Below are positions 34,212 to 43,586 of a DNA stretch of 64,000 nucleotides, in pieces (position 1 is the stretch's first letter; every line of letters starts with the position of its first letter). A program made the position numbers and the translations under genes. The notes beneath the pieces are model-generated. The model saw only the letters and a program-made list of their open reading frames with translations, was not told the DNA's origin and did no database searches. This stretch comes from Nocardia sp. CDC159 (GTDB taxonomy: Bacteria > Actinomycetota > Actinomycetes > Mycobacteriales > Mycobacteriaceae), in contig NZ_JAMRXH010000016.1 in assembly GCF_023740735.1 (NCBI RefSeq), positions 62,001 to 126,000 of the forward strand. The letters run 5' to 3'.

Positions 34212-37082
34212 TCAGGCGACCACGTTCACCAGGCGGCCCGGGACGACGATCACCTTGCGGGGCGCCTTCCCGTTCAGGAATTCCAGCAGCTTCTCGTCGG
34301 ACAGGGCGGCGGCCTCCACCGCCTTCGGGTCGGCGTCGGCGGGGACGCTGACGCGGCTGCGGACCTTCCCGTTGACCTGGATGGGGTATTCGACCGAATC
34401 CTCCACCAGCAGAGCGGGATCCGCTTGCGGGAACGGGCCGTGGGCCAGGGCGGTGGTGTGGCCCAGGCGTTCCCACAGTTCCTCGGCGATGTGGGGAGCC
34501 ATGGGGGCCAGCATCAGGATCAGCGGTTCGACCACCGAGCGGGGGGCGCCCTGGGGGTATTCCTTGGTCAGGTGGTTGGTCAGCTCGATCAGCTTGGCAC
34601 CGGCGGTGTTGTCGCGCAGGGCCGCGTAATCGGCGTCGACGCCGTCGATGGTGCGGTGCAGCAGGCGCAGCGTGGCGTCGGCGGGGGCGGCGTCGGTGAC
34701 CCGCAGGTCGCCGGACTCCTCGTCGACGACCAGCCGCCATACGCGCTGCAGGAAGCGGTGCGCGCCGACGACGTCCTTCGTCGCCCACGGGCGGGAGGTG
34801 TCCAGCGGGCCCATCGACATCTCGTAGAAGCGGAAGGTGTCCGCGCCGTACAGGTCGTACATCTCGTCCGGCGAGACGGCGTTCTTCAGCGACTTGCCGA
34901 TCTTGCCGTACTCCTGGAAGACCTCGATCTCCACGCCGGATTCATTGGTCCAGAAGAACTTTCCGTCCCGCTCGACGACCTCGGCGGCGGGCACGTAGGT
35001 GCCGCGCTCGTCGGTGTAGGCGTAGCCCTGAATATAGCCCTGGTTGAACAGCCGCCGGTAGGGCTCGGAGCTGGACACATGGCCCAGATCGAACAGCACC
35101 TTCTGCCAGAACCGCGAGTACAGCAGATGCAGCACCGCGTGTTCGACGCCACCGACATACAGATCGACGCCACCCGGATCGCCCGCGCCGTGCTCGGCCG
35201 GGCGCGGGCCCAGCCAGTACCGCTCGTTCTCCGGCGCGGCCAGCGCCTCGGTATTCGTGGGATCGGTGTAACGCAGCTGGTACCAGGAGCTGCCCGCCCA
35301 GTTGGGCATCACGTTGGTGTCTCGGCGATAGGTCTTGGGTCCGTCGCCCAGATCCAGTTCGACCTCGACCCATTCGGTGGCCTTGGCCAGCGGCGGCGAC
35401 GGCTCGGAGTCGGCGTCGTCGGGATCGAAGGTGACCGGCGCGAAGTCCTTGACCTCCGGAAGCTGCACCGGCAGCAGGGAATCCGGCAGGGCGTGCGGGC
35501 GGCCGTCGGCGTCGTAGACCACCGGGAACGGCTCACCCCAGTAGCGCTGGCGGGCGAACAGCCAGTCGCGCAGCTTGTACTGCACCGTGCCCCGGCCGTG
35601 GCCGTCGGCCTCCAGCCGCTCGATCACCTTCGTCTTCGCGGCCTCGACATCCAGGCCGTTCAGGTAGTCGGAATTGATCAGCGAGCCGTCGCCCCCGTAC
35701 GCCGCCTGCGAAATGTCCCCACCGGCAACGACTTCCACGATCGGCAGCCCGAAGGCGGTGGCGAACTCCCAGTCGCGCTGATCGTGGCCCGGCACGGCCA
35801 TGACCGCTCCGGTGCCGTAGCCGCTCAGCACGTAGTCGGCGATGAAGATCGGCAGCTGTTCGCCATTGACCGGATTGGTGGCGTAGGCGCCCAGGAAGAC
35901 ACCGGTCTTGTCCTTGTTCTCCTGACGCTCCAGATCCGATTTCGCGGTGATCGACTTGCGGTACGCCGCAACGGCTTCGGCCGGTGTGGGGGACTGGAAG
36001 GTCCAGTGCGGGTCGATACCCTCGGGCCACCGCGCGGCCACCAGGCGGTCCACCAGCTCGTGTTCCGGGGCCAGTACGACATACGTCGCGCCGAACAGGG
36101 TGTCGGGACGGGTGGTGAAGACCTCGATGGTCTCGCCGTCGGCAGCGAATCGCACCTGCGCGCCACGTGAGCGTCCGATCCAGTTGCGCTGCATGGCCTT
36201 CACGTTCTCCGGCCAGTCCAACAGGTCCAGATCGTCGACCAGCCGGTCGGCATAGGCGGTGATGCGCATCATCCACTGCCGCAGGCGCTTGCGGAACACC
36301 GGGAAGTTACCGCGCTCACTGCGGCCCTCGGCGGTGACCTCCTCGTTGGACAGCACCGTGCCCAGACCCGGGCACCAGTTGACCATCGAATCCGACAGGT
36401 ACACCAGGCGATACGAGTCGAGCACCTCGTCGCGTTCGGCGGCGCTCAGTTCCGCCCACGCGCGCCCGTCCGGGGTTTTCCGGGCGCCGGAACCGAATTC
36501 GGCCTCCAGCTCGGCGATCGGGCGGGCCTTGCCGGCCGCGGTGTCGTACCAGGAGTTGTAGATCTGCAGGAAGATCCACTGCGTCCACTTGTAGAACTCG
36601 GGGTCGGTGGTCGCGAACGAGCGCCGTCGATCGTGGCCCAGGCCCAGCCGATCCAGCTGGCGGCGCATGTTGCTGATATTCGACTCGGTGGTCACCCGTG
36701 GATGCGCGCCGGTCTGCACGGCGTACTGTTCGGCGGGCAGACCGAAGGCGTCATAACCCAGGGCGTGCAGCACATTTCGCCCGTGCATGCGGTGGTAGCG
36801 GGCGAAGACGTCGGTCGCGATATAGCCCAGCGGATGGCCGACGTGCAGGCCCGCGCCCGACGGGTAGGGGAACATGTCCTGGATGAACAGCTTGTCGTCC
36901 GGGGTGTCACCGGCCAGCGGGCCGACCGGATTGGGCGCGAAGAAGGTGCCCCGCTCCTCCCAGGTCCGCTGCCACTTGCTCTCGATGCGCCCGGCCAGAT
37001 AGGCGTTGTAGCGGTGTGCGGGGACGTCGCTGTCACCGGTCGCGACGGCACCGGTCGTTTCGGTTGCACGAGTGTCCTGCAC
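34212..37082 (-). CDS. leuS: Leucyl-tRNA synthetase
   Basis: Charges tRNA-Leu. 956 residues, full length for the bacterial enzyme. HIGH-type motif HVGH at 80-83 (YPSGAGLHVGHPLGY), editing domain in the middle, KMSKS-type motif present as KIGKS near residue 727, and a C-terminal anticodon-binding/tail region. GTG start at 37082 with AAGGCAGGA upstream. Its 3' end abuts the repeat array at 33975-34204. Confidence 0.97.
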   Translation of the reverse strand: MQDTRATETTGAVATGDSDVPAHRYNAYLAGRIESKWQRTWEERGTFFAPNPVGPLAGDTPDDKLFIQDMFPYPSGAGLHVGHPLGYIATDVFARYHRMHGRNVLHALGYDAFGLPAEQYAVQTGAHPRVTTESNISNMRRQLDRLGLGHDRRRSFATTDPEFYKWTQWIFLQIYNSWYDTAAGKARPIAELEAEFGSGARKTPDGRAWAELSAAERDEVLDSYRLVYLSDSMVNWCPGLGTVLSNEEVTAEGRSERGNFPVFRKRLRQWMMRITAYADRLVDDLDLLDWPENVKAMQRNWIGRSRGAQVRFAADGETIEVFTTRPDTLFGATYVVLAPEHELVDRLVAARWPEGIDPHWTFQSPTPAEAVAAYRKSITAKSDLERQENKDKTGVFLGAYATNPVNGEQLPIFIADYVLSGYGTGAVMAVPGHDQRDWEFATAFGLPIVEVVAGGDISQAAYGGDGSLINSDYLNGLDVEAAKTKVIERLEADGHGRGTVQYKLRDWLFARQRYWGEPFPVVYDADGRPHALPDSLLPVQLPEVKDFAPVTFDPDDADSEPSPPLAKATEWVEVELDLGDGPKTYRRDTNVMPNWAGSSWYQLRYTDPTNTEALAAPENERYWLGPRPAEHGAGDPGGVDLYVGGVEHAVLHLLYSRFWQKVLFDLGHVSSSEPYRRLFNQGYIQGYAYTDERGTYVPAAEVVERDGKFFWTNESGVEIEVFQEYGKIGKSLKNAVSPDEMYDLYGADTFRFYEMSMGPLDTSRPWATKDVVGAHRFLQRVWRLVVDEESGDLRVTDAAPADATLRLLHRTIDGVDADYAALRDNTAGAKLIELTNHLTKEYPQGAPRSVVEPLILMLAPMAPHIAEELWERLGHTTALAHGPFPQADPALLVEDSVEYPIQVNGKVRSRVSVPADADPKAVEAAALSDEKLLEFLNGKAPRKVIVVPGRLVNVVA

Positions 37083-37145
37083 GGTCCTGCCTTCGTTTGT
37101 GGCTTCATCCCCGGATAAAGGTCTTCACCAGGGTAAAGCGTGCCC

Positions 37146-37604
37146 ATGTCGGGGCCCAAAAAGGGGCACCCGGGCGCGCCGGGTAGCGTGGCTGGGGTGT
37201 TCGTGGTGGCGCTGATCCTGTTCGTGCTGGCGGCTGTGGCCGTCGTCACCGGGGCACTCGGGCTGACCGGCTCACTGCCCCGCAACCGATTCTTCGGCGT
37301 GCATACCGAGGAGGCGTTGCGGACCGAGGAGACCTTCCGCGTCGCCAATCGGGTGGCCGCGCCCACCTCCGTCGGGGCCGGTGTGCTGCTCGCGGCCGGT
37401 GGCCTGATCGCGCTGGGGGCCGGGGGCCTCGCCGGAATCGCCGCCGCCGTGGTGGCCGCCGTGATCGCCCTGTTCACCCTCGGCGCCGGGGCCAACGCCG
37501 CCGCGCAGGCGATCGCGGGGCTCGCGCCCGCGCCGGAGATCGGCGGCTGCGGAAGCGCCTGCGGCGCCTGCTCGCTGCGCGACGCCTGCCAGCCCGCCAA
37601 CTGA
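37146..37604 (+). CDS. SdpI-family small membrane protein
   Basis: A 152-residue membrane protein with three or so helices and the SdpI-type segment PRNRFFGVHTEEALRTEETF between helices 1 and 2. The C terminus is Cys-rich (CGSACGACSLRDAC), a possible metal site. SdpI is an immunity/signalling protein in Bacillus; the role here is unknown. A homologue also lies beside leuS in mycobacteria (Rv0039c, from memory). ATG at 37146; a GTG six bases earlier is possible. Confidence 0.82.
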   Translation: MSGPKKGHPGAPGSVAGVFVVALILFVLAAVAVVTGALGLTGSLPRNRFFGVHTEEALRTEETFRVANRVAAPTSVGAGVLLAAGGLIALGAGGLAGIAAAVVAAVIALFTLGAGANAAAQAIAGLAPAPEIGGCGSACGACSLRDACQPAN

Positions 37605-37607
37605 GAT

Positions 37608-38225
37608 ATGGCGGCGCCCGAGTTCACGGTCGGCTTCGACCTGGACATGACCCTGATCGATTCCCGGCCCGGCATTCGCGCCTGCTACCAGGCCCTGTCC
37701 GAGCGCACCGGGGTCTATATCGACTGCGATCTCACCGTGACCCGGCTCGGTCCCCCGCTGGAAATCGAGCTCGCGCACTGGTTTCCGGCCGAGCGGATCA
37801 CCGCGATGACGGACCTGTATCGCGAGATGTACCCCACCCACGCCATCACCGGCACGGTCGCCATGCCCGGCGCGCGCGAGGCCGTCGCGGCCGTGCGGGC
37901 GGCCGGGGGCCGGGCCGTGGTCGTCACCGCCAAATTCGAGCCGAATGCCAAACTGCACCTCGAGCATCTGGGCATCGGCGCGGACGCGGTGATCGGGGAT
38001 CTGTGGGCCGAGCGCAAGGCCGAGGCCCTGCGTGAGCACGGGGCGAGCGTGTACGTGGGCGATCACGTCGGCGACGTGCTGGGAGCGCGGACTGCGCAGG
38101 CCTATTCGGTCGCCGTCACGACCGGGCCGTGCGACGCCGACGAGCTGCGCGCGGCCGGGGCCGATGTGGTGCTGCCGGATTTGACGGCATTCCCGGACTG
38201 GCTGCGCGATTACCGCGCGGCCTGA
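37608..38225 (+). CDS. HAD-superfamily hydrolase
   Basis: A 205-residue phosphatase-like protein: motif I DLDMTL at 10-15 with the nucleophile Asp, motif II VVTAK near 104, and motif IV GDHVGD near 151. The alpha-helical cap and size resemble phosphoglycolate phosphatase-like members. Starts 4 bp after the SdpI gene, so an operon is likely. Its end overlaps the convergent cupin gene by 16 bp. Confidence 0.88.
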   Translation: MAAPEFTVGFDLDMTLIDSRPGIRACYQALSERTGVYIDCDLTVTRLGPPLEIELAHWFPAERITAMTDLYREMYPTHAITGTVAMPGAREAVAAVRAAGGRAVVVTAKFEPNAKLHLEHLGIGADAVIGDLWAERKAEALREHGASVYVGDHVGDVLGARTAQAYSVAVTTGPCDADELRAAGADVVLPDLTAFPDWLRDYRAA

Positions 38226-38608
38226 GCGCACGGCGGGGGGTCGATGCCGCGGGAGAGCGGACGGCCCGCCGGATTGAGATATACGACGGTGAGCAGCAGC
38301 GGTTTCGTGCTGCTGTTACGGGCGAGATGGGCATGGTCCGGCCCCCTCGGCTCGCGGAAGATCCGCCAGGGACGGTAGATCACGGGCACGCAGTCGGTGC
38401 CCGGATGATCGAGCGCACTCCCGGTCACCAGCACGAACAGCGTGCCGTCGTGATAGTGCCAGCCACTGTCGCCGCCGGGTTCGATAATGGTCTGGCGCAA
38501 TACCAATTCCCAGCGAGCGATCCGCAGCCGGACCAGTACGCGGCTGCGGGTGCGGGTCGCGGGCGGTGGGTTGGGGCGGAAGCCGCTGGGTTCGCCACGG
38601 GGGATCAC
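38210..38608 (-). CDS. Cupin-fold small protein
   Basis: A 132-residue protein with a single cupin-like core: EPGGDSGWHYHDGTLFVLVTG (HYH pair as metal ligands) and the later RGPDHAHLARN. It may bind a divalent metal and a small ligand. Converges on the HAD gene with a 16-bp 3' overlap. The function is unknown. Confidence 0.72.
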   Translation of the reverse strand: MIPRGEPSGFRPNPPPATRTRSRVLVRLRIARWELVLRQTIIEPGGDSGWHYHDGTLFVLVTGSALDHPGTDCVPVIYRPWRIFREPRGPDHAHLARNSSTKPLLLTVVYLNPAGRPLSRGIDPPPCAQAAR

Positions 38609-38735
38609 GTGTCCATGATGCTCGCGGGAATCCCCGCCCGGCCCGCTGGGCGGACCGGACGGGGAACAAGTAGAAGTGGCGGGCGGAACGGGACGGGTGC
38701 TCCGCTTCTGAACACGCGGCGGGACGCGCCCCTCG

Positions 38736-39512
38736 CTATTGGTTGGCCTTGCGGCGGAACTGGCTGGTGGACCACAGGTAGCCGATCAGCGCGAAGGCGA
38801 GGGACCAGGCGATGGCGATGATCGCGTTGTTACCGATCTCCGAACCCATCAACAGGCCGCGCAGGGTTTCGGTGATCGGGGTGAAAGGCTGGAATTCGGC
38901 GAAGTGCCGCACCCCGTTGGGCATGGTGTCGGTCGGTACCAGGCCGCTGCCCAGCATGGGCAGGTACAGGATGATCGAGGGAGTATTGCTCGCGGCCTCC
39001 GGCGAGGACGCCGCCATCCCGAATCCCGCACCCAGCCAGCACAGGCCGAACAGCAGCAGCACGATCAGTCCGAACGCGGCCAGCCACTCGAGCAGGTTCG
39101 CGTGCGGCCGGAACCCGATCAGCAGCGCCACACCGAGGGTCAGGATCAGTCCGAGCAGGCCCTGGATCATGGTGCCGATCACCTGACCGCTGAGGAACGA
39201 CGAATGCGCCACCGGCATGGCCCGGAACCGGTTGACGAAACCCTTCGTCATATCGGTGGCGATCGCGACCGCGACGGTGACGACCAGCATCGCCGGAACG
39301 ATCAGCAGCAGGCCCGGGGTGATGTAGTCGATGTACTTGCCGCCGCCGATGCCCTTGCTCAACGCACCGCCGAAGACGTAGTTGAACAACAGCAGCAGGG
39401 CCACCGGCATGATGACGAGGTAACCGGTCATGCCGGGATATCGCTTGGCGTGCACCAGATTCCGGCGCAGCATGGTCCTGGTGTCGACCAGGGAATCGGT
39501 CATGATACTCAT
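38736..39512 (-). CDS. ABC-2 type exporter permease, DrrB-like
   Basis: A 258-residue membrane protein with six helices of the DrrB/ABC-2 type; it contains GFVNRFRAMPVAHSS, the conserved ABC-2 segment. ATG at 39512 overlaps the ATPase stop (ATGA). With its ATPase it forms a daunorubicin-resistance-like exporter; the exported compound is unknown. Confidence 0.9.
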   Translation of the reverse strand: MSIMTDSLVDTRTMLRRNLVHAKRYPGMTGYLVIMPVALLLLFNYVFGGALSKGIGGGKYIDYITPGLLLIVPAMLVVTVAVAIATDMTKGFVNRFRAMPVAHSSFLSGQVIGTMIQGLLGLILTLGVALLIGFRPHANLLEWLAAFGLIVLLLFGLCWLGAGFGMAASSPEAASNTPSIILYLPMLGSGLVPTDTMPNGVRHFAEFQPFTPITETLRGLLMGSEIGNNAIIAIAWSLAFALIGYLWSTSQFRRKANQ

Positions 39513-40465
39513 CGTGTGGTCTCCTTCTCGGGGACGGATTGGCCGGTGAGGCTGAGGAAGACGTCGTCGAGGTCGGGGGTGTGCACCACCAGTCCCTCGG
39601 GTTCGATACCGGCGGCGTCGAGCCGATCCAGTACGAAGCGAAGCGATTTCACGCCCCCGTCGCTGGGCACCGCCAGGGTGAGGTCCTCGACCTGCGCCAT
39701 GCCGCCGAGCAGATCGGTCGCGATGTTCAGGGCACGGCGATCGGCCAGCGTGAGCCGGATGTGCCCGCCGGGAACCAGCCGCTTCAGCTCGTCGGGGGAG
39801 CCCTCGGCGACGAGGTGACCGTGATCGAGTACGGCGATGCGATGCGCCAGCTCGTCGGCCTCCTCGAGGTACTGCGTGGTGAGGAAGATGGTGATGCCCT
39901 CGGCGGCGAGGGTGCGGACGATATCCCACACCACCCGTCGGCTACGCGGATCGAGTCCGACGGTCGGTTCGTCGAGGAAGATGATGTGCGGACCACCGAC
40001 CAGGGTCATGGCCAGATCCAGCCGCCGCGTCATACCGCCGGAGTAGCTGCTCGCGGGCTTGTCGGCCGCGTCGAGCAGATCGAATCGCCCGAGCAGTTCA
40101 TCGGCCAGCCGACGACTCTCGCTGCGGGGCAGATGGTGCAGATCGCCCATGAGGATCAGGTTTTCGCGGCCGGTCAGCAATTCGTCGACCGCGGAGAACT
40201 GTCCGGTGACACCGATTGTCGCGCGCACCGAAGCGGGATCGGCGGTGACGTCGTGGCCACCGACGCGGATCTCGCCGCCGTCGGGGCGCAGCAGAGTCGA
40301 CAGGATCTGCACGGTCGTGGTCTTCCCGGCGCCGTTGGGACCCAGCAGGGAGAAGATCGTTCCCCGGGGCACGGCGAGATCTATGCCGTCGAGTACGACG
40401 TGGTCGCCGAAGGATTTTCGCAGGCCGGTGACCGAGATGGCCGCGTCTGGATGGCGGGTGTGCAT
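39509..40465 (-). CDS. ABC exporter ATPase, DrrA-like
   Basis: A 318-residue ATPase: Walker A GPNGAGKT at 42-49, the DrrA-type signature SYSGGMTRRLDLA, Walker B IIFLDEP, and a C-terminal DrrA extension (EPEGLVVHTPDLDDVFLSLTG). The ATG at 40465 is preferred because AGAGG lies seven bases upstream; the earlier ATG at 40480 has no ribosome site. An AT-rich patch (about 40478-40500, TAACCATTCATTAATG) just upstream is the probable promoter. Confidence 0.93.
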   Translation of the reverse strand: MHTRHPDAAISVTGLRKSFGDHVVLDGIDLAVPRGTIFSLLGPNGAGKTTTVQILSTLLRPDGGEIRVGGHDVTADPASVRATIGVTGQFSAVDELLTGRENLILMGDLHHLPRSESRRLADELLGRFDLLDAADKPASSYSGGMTRRLDLAMTLVGGPHIIFLDEPTVGLDPRSRRVVWDIVRTLAAEGITIFLTTQYLEEADELAHRIAVLDHGHLVAEGSPDELKRLVPGGHIRLTLADRRALNIATDLLGGMAQVEDLTLAVPSDGGVKSLRFVLDRLDAAGIEPEGLVVHTPDLDDVFLSLTGQSVPEKETTR

Positions 40466-40586
40466 GGCTGTGCCTCTCATTAATGAATGGTTATTTATGC
40501 ATGGGTGGACCGCGCCGTGACCGCGGCGTGAACGCGATCAAGGTCGGTGCGTATTCGGTTGGGCGCGGCCGCGTTGTGCGGCCGGA

Positions 40587-41108
40587 TCAGATGTCGAGGT
40601 CCTCGATCTGCGGATGTTCGGCCAGATCGACGACGCGGGCGTAGAGGCTGTCGGGGATCCGGTCCTTCAGGTCGGTCACCGCGTCGAAGATGTCGAGGGA
40701 GAACTCACCCCAGTCCGGATCGCCGACGCCGAGCATCCGCCGCCAGTCGGTGAGCTCCTTGATCCAGTTCTTGTGTGTCTGGGTGGGATATTCCGACCAC
40801 TTCGACACCTGGGTGTGCAGGACGAACTTGCCCTTGCGGCTGCGCCACACGCGGAGGTAGCGCCAATCCTTGTCGTTGATGTCGCGCCACTCGCCCAGCA
40901 AGGCCCCGGCGAAGCGGACCTGCCGGGCGCCGTTGCGGCCGACCCGCACGACCACCTCGTCGAAGCCCTCCTGTCGCCCCTCCTCGAGCTCGATGAATCG
41001 GCGTAGCGCCACTACGATCGCCCCGGACAGGTTGCCGCCGACCAGCTCTTGCGCCCGCTGGAACAGGGGCAGGTCGTCGTCGGATACATAGACCGTCTTG
41101 TTGGGCAT
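40587..41108 (-). CDS. EXLDI protein (TIGR04342-like)
   Basis: A 173-residue protein ending in the diagnostic EDLDI. The N terminus (PNKTVYVSDDDLPLFQRAQEL) resembles a ribbon-helix-helix strand and helices, and the middle carries WRDINDKDWRYLRVWRSRKGKFVLH. Family members sit beside ABC exporters, as here with DrrAB-like genes 121 bp downstream. A regulatory role is inferred from the RHH-like start and a nearby palindrome. ATG at 41108. Confidence 0.85.
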   Translation of the reverse strand: MPNKTVYVSDDDLPLFQRAQELVGGNLSGAIVVALRRFIELEEGRQEGFDEVVVRVGRNGARQVRFAGALLGEWRDINDKDWRYLRVWRSRKGKFVLHTQVSKWSEYPTQTHKNWIKELTDWRRMLGVGDPDWGEFSLDIFDAVTDLKDRIPDSLYARVVDLAEHPQIEDLDI

Positions 41109-41125
41109 GGCTCCACTATATGTAG

Positions 41126-41135
41126 ACGTATACGT
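41126..41135. promoter_or_regulatory. Perfect palindrome ACGTATACGT in EXLDI promoter
   Basis: A 10-bp self-complementary core, 17 bp before the EXLDI start codon and 116 bp before the ThDP enzyme. Flanks ATGTAG and TACAT extend it imperfectly. A candidate operator for the EXLDI protein or another regulator. Confidence 0.5.
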
Positions 41136-41251
41136 ACATGGCAAGTGCGCATCGGAAAGTGATGAACCCTCGGCGCGCATGCCTCGTATCCCGGAAGAGA
41201 GCGGCCACGTCGGACGCGTGCCGCTTCCGGGCCCGGCAGAGAGGAGCGTCG

Positions 41252-42922
41252 ATGCCGTCGCGGACGGTGGACTACCTGGTGCGGGCCGTGGCGGAGCTCG
41301 GCGTGCGGCACGTCTTCGGCGTCGACGGGGCCAATATCGAAGACCTCTACGATGCCCTGTTCGACGCTCCGAACGTGACCGGTGTGGTGGCCAAACACGA
41401 ATTCTCGGCGGCCGCGATGGCCGACGGCTACGCCCGCTCCACCGCGGGGCTGGGCGTGGTCGCGGCGACCTCGGGTGGCGGGGCGATGAATCTCGTTGCC
41501 GGACTTGCCGAATCGTTCGCATCCCGGGTACCCGTACTGGCGCTGGTGGGCCAGGCGCCGACCGGCCTGGCGGGTAAGGGGGCGTTCCAGGATTCCAGCG
41601 GTCTGGCCGGAACATTCGACGCGGCAAGGCTTTTCGATCAGATCTCGTACTACTGCACCCGCGTGACCCACGCCGCCGACCTGCCCGCCCAGTTGGACCG
41701 CGCGGTGCGCGCGGCGCTGCGCGGCGGTCCGGCGGTACTGCTGCTGCCCAAGGACGTCCAGGAGGCGGTGATCGCGGCCGAGTCGTTCCGGCCGCCGCGC
41801 CCGGAATTCCGGTCCGACACGGCCGGACTCGCCCGCGTCCGCGCCGAACTGCGGGCGGCGCGGGCGTGCGGCAAGATCACGATCATCGCCGGCGATCAGG
41901 TGGCTCGCGACGACGCGCGGGCACAACTGTGCCGCCTGGCGGCCGTGCTGGAGGCCGCGGTCGGGGTCGCGCCCGACGCCAAGGACGTCTACGACCACGA
42001 CGAGCCCGGATTCTGCGGGGTGGCCGGAAGTATGGGCCATCCGGAACTGGTCGACGCGGTGCGCGGGTCGGCGCTGTGCCTGCTGATCGGGACGAGGCTG
42101 CCGATCACCGCGCGCACCGGCCTGGACGAGGCGCTGACCCACCCGGTGCTCGCCGGGATCGGGGCCGAGCGCCCCTATCCGGACGGGCAGTACGCCATGA
42201 CGACCGATCTGGCCGTCACCCTCGCCGCCCTGGCCGACGACCTGGGCGCGGACCACCCGGGCCCCGCCGCGCCGCCGCGTCCTCTCACGCCGCTGCCGGT
42301 CCCCGCCGCGGACGGGCCCGGTCTGCGCTATCGCGATATCGTCGAAATCCTCAATGCCGCACTGGAACCCGGGACCGATGTCTTCGCCGACGCGGGCAAT
42401 ACCGGTGCGGCGGTCGTCCATCATCTGCGCCTGCCGCGCGGGGGCCGCTTCGTGGTCGCCCTGGGGATGGGTGGGATGGGCTACGCGTTCGGCGCGGGTA
42501 TCGGCTCGGCGTTCGCCCGGCGGCATCGTCCCGGCGGTGGCATGCGGCGCACCTTCGTGATCGCGGGCGACGGCGCGTTCTACATGCACGGCATGGAGAT
42601 CCATACCGCACTCGAATACGAACTACCCGTGACATTCGTGGTGTGCAACAACAACGCGCACGCCATGTGCGTCACCCGCGAGCAGCTCTACTACGGAGAT
42701 CGGTACAGCTTCAACCGCTTTCGTCCCGCCCATCCGGGTGCGGGCGTGGCGGCGATGTTTCCGGAGCTACCCGCGTATTCGCCCGGCGGCGCGGGCGAAC
42801 TGGCCGCCGTCGTCCAGCGCTGTATCGAAGATACGGGCCCGTCGTTCATTTCGATCGACTGCGATCCGGACGAGATCCCGCCGTTCATCCCGTTCCTGTC
42901 CGCCCCGAGGAGGCATTCGTGA
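41252..42922 (+). CDS. ThDP-dependent enzyme, acetolactate-synthase-like
   Basis: A 556-residue thiamine diphosphate enzyme of the three-domain (PYR-TH3-PP) class. Activating Glu50 in KHEFSAAAMADGYA; ThDP/Mg motif GDG at 439-441 with NNN at 466-468; the middle domain retains a nucleotide-fold (KITIIAGDQVAR). It likely decarboxylates a 2-oxo acid and transfers the resulting acyl anion, but substrates are unknown and no small regulatory subunit is nearby. ATG at 41252 has GAGGAG upstream. It leads a four-gene operon with junctions of overlap or a few bases. Confidence 0.88.
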   Translation: MPSRTVDYLVRAVAELGVRHVFGVDGANIEDLYDALFDAPNVTGVVAKHEFSAAAMADGYARSTAGLGVVAATSGGGAMNLVAGLAESFASRVPVLALVGQAPTGLAGKGAFQDSSGLAGTFDAARLFDQISYYCTRVTHAADLPAQLDRAVRAALRGGPAVLLLPKDVQEAVIAAESFRPPRPEFRSDTAGLARVRAELRAARACGKITIIAGDQVARDDARAQLCRLAAVLEAAVGVAPDAKDVYDHDEPGFCGVAGSMGHPELVDAVRGSALCLLIGTRLPITARTGLDEALTHPVLAGIGAERPYPDGQYAMTTDLAVTLAALADDLGADHPGPAAPPRPLTPLPVPAADGPGLRYRDIVEILNAALEPGTDVFADAGNTGAAVVHHLRLPRGGRFVVALGMGGMGYAFGAGIGSAFARRHRPGGGMRRTFVIAGDGAFYMHGMEIHTALEYELPVTFVVCNNNAHAMCVTREQLYYGDRYSFNRFRPAHPGAGVAAMFPELPAYSPGGAGELAAVVQRCIEDTGPSFISIDCDPDEIPPFIPFLSAPRRHS

Positions 42923-43578
42923 CCACCAGCGCCCTGCCCGCGCTCAGCGACATTCCGGAAAAAGCGATTCCGGGTGTGTTGCGCATCGAGAATTCCGATC
43001 GCGAGGCGACCACGCCGATCATCATGGACATGCTGCGGTCGGTGTATCCGCACGACCAGATCTACGGTGAATTCTGTCCCGTGCAGTCCTATATCGATGC
43101 CCCGCCGCGCGAGTTGTACGAATACCTCGCCGATACCCGCTGCCTCGAGGAATGGACCTACAGCCTGCGCGGCTTCGTCGAAACCGATCGGCCCGGCCTG
43201 TGGCTGGCCTACGACCGGCTGGGGTCGGAGACCCGGATCTACACGCGCACGGTCGCCAATCCCGACGCGCTGACCGTGGACTACCACTGCGCCTGGGATC
43301 AGGGCGAGCACCTGTGGATGATCTACCTGATGCGGGTGGTGGACGCGCAGGTGGTCTTCGACAAGCCGGGTTCGGTGGTGCTGTGGATGAATTGCCACCA
43401 CCCGTTCTACGAGCGAAACCCCTATCCCGAGGCCGCGCCGCCGAAACGGTCGGTCTGGGTCGGCGATTTCTGGGAGATGTTCTCGGCCGGGCACCAGCTG
43501 GAGCTGAACAATCTCAAGGCCATCGCCGAATACCGGGCCGCACACCGACTTCCGATCAAACCCGGCTGGATGCGGTGA
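42919..43578 (+). CDS. SRPBCC-fold protein of the ThDP operon
   Basis: A 219-residue protein that looks like a START/SRPBCC ligand-binding domain: FCPVQSYIDAPPRELYEYLADTRCLEEW, then a beta-rich core and long C-terminal helix. Members act as cyclases, aromatases, or lipid/polyketide binders. The GTG start at 42919 overlaps the previous stop (GTGA) and has GAGGAGG upstream. By position it should handle an intermediate of the pathway; this is inference. Confidence 0.7.
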   Translation: MTTSALPALSDIPEKAIPGVLRIENSDREATTPIIMDMLRSVYPHDQIYGEFCPVQSYIDAPPRELYEYLADTRCLEEWTYSLRGFVETDRPGLWLAYDRLGSETRIYTRTVANPDALTVDYHCAWDQGEHLWMIYLMRVVDAQVVFDKPGSVVLWMNCHHPFYERNPYPEAAPPKRSVWVGDFWEMFSAGHQLELNNLKAIAEYRAAHRLPIKPGWMR

Positions 43579-43586
43579 GGCGTGCC

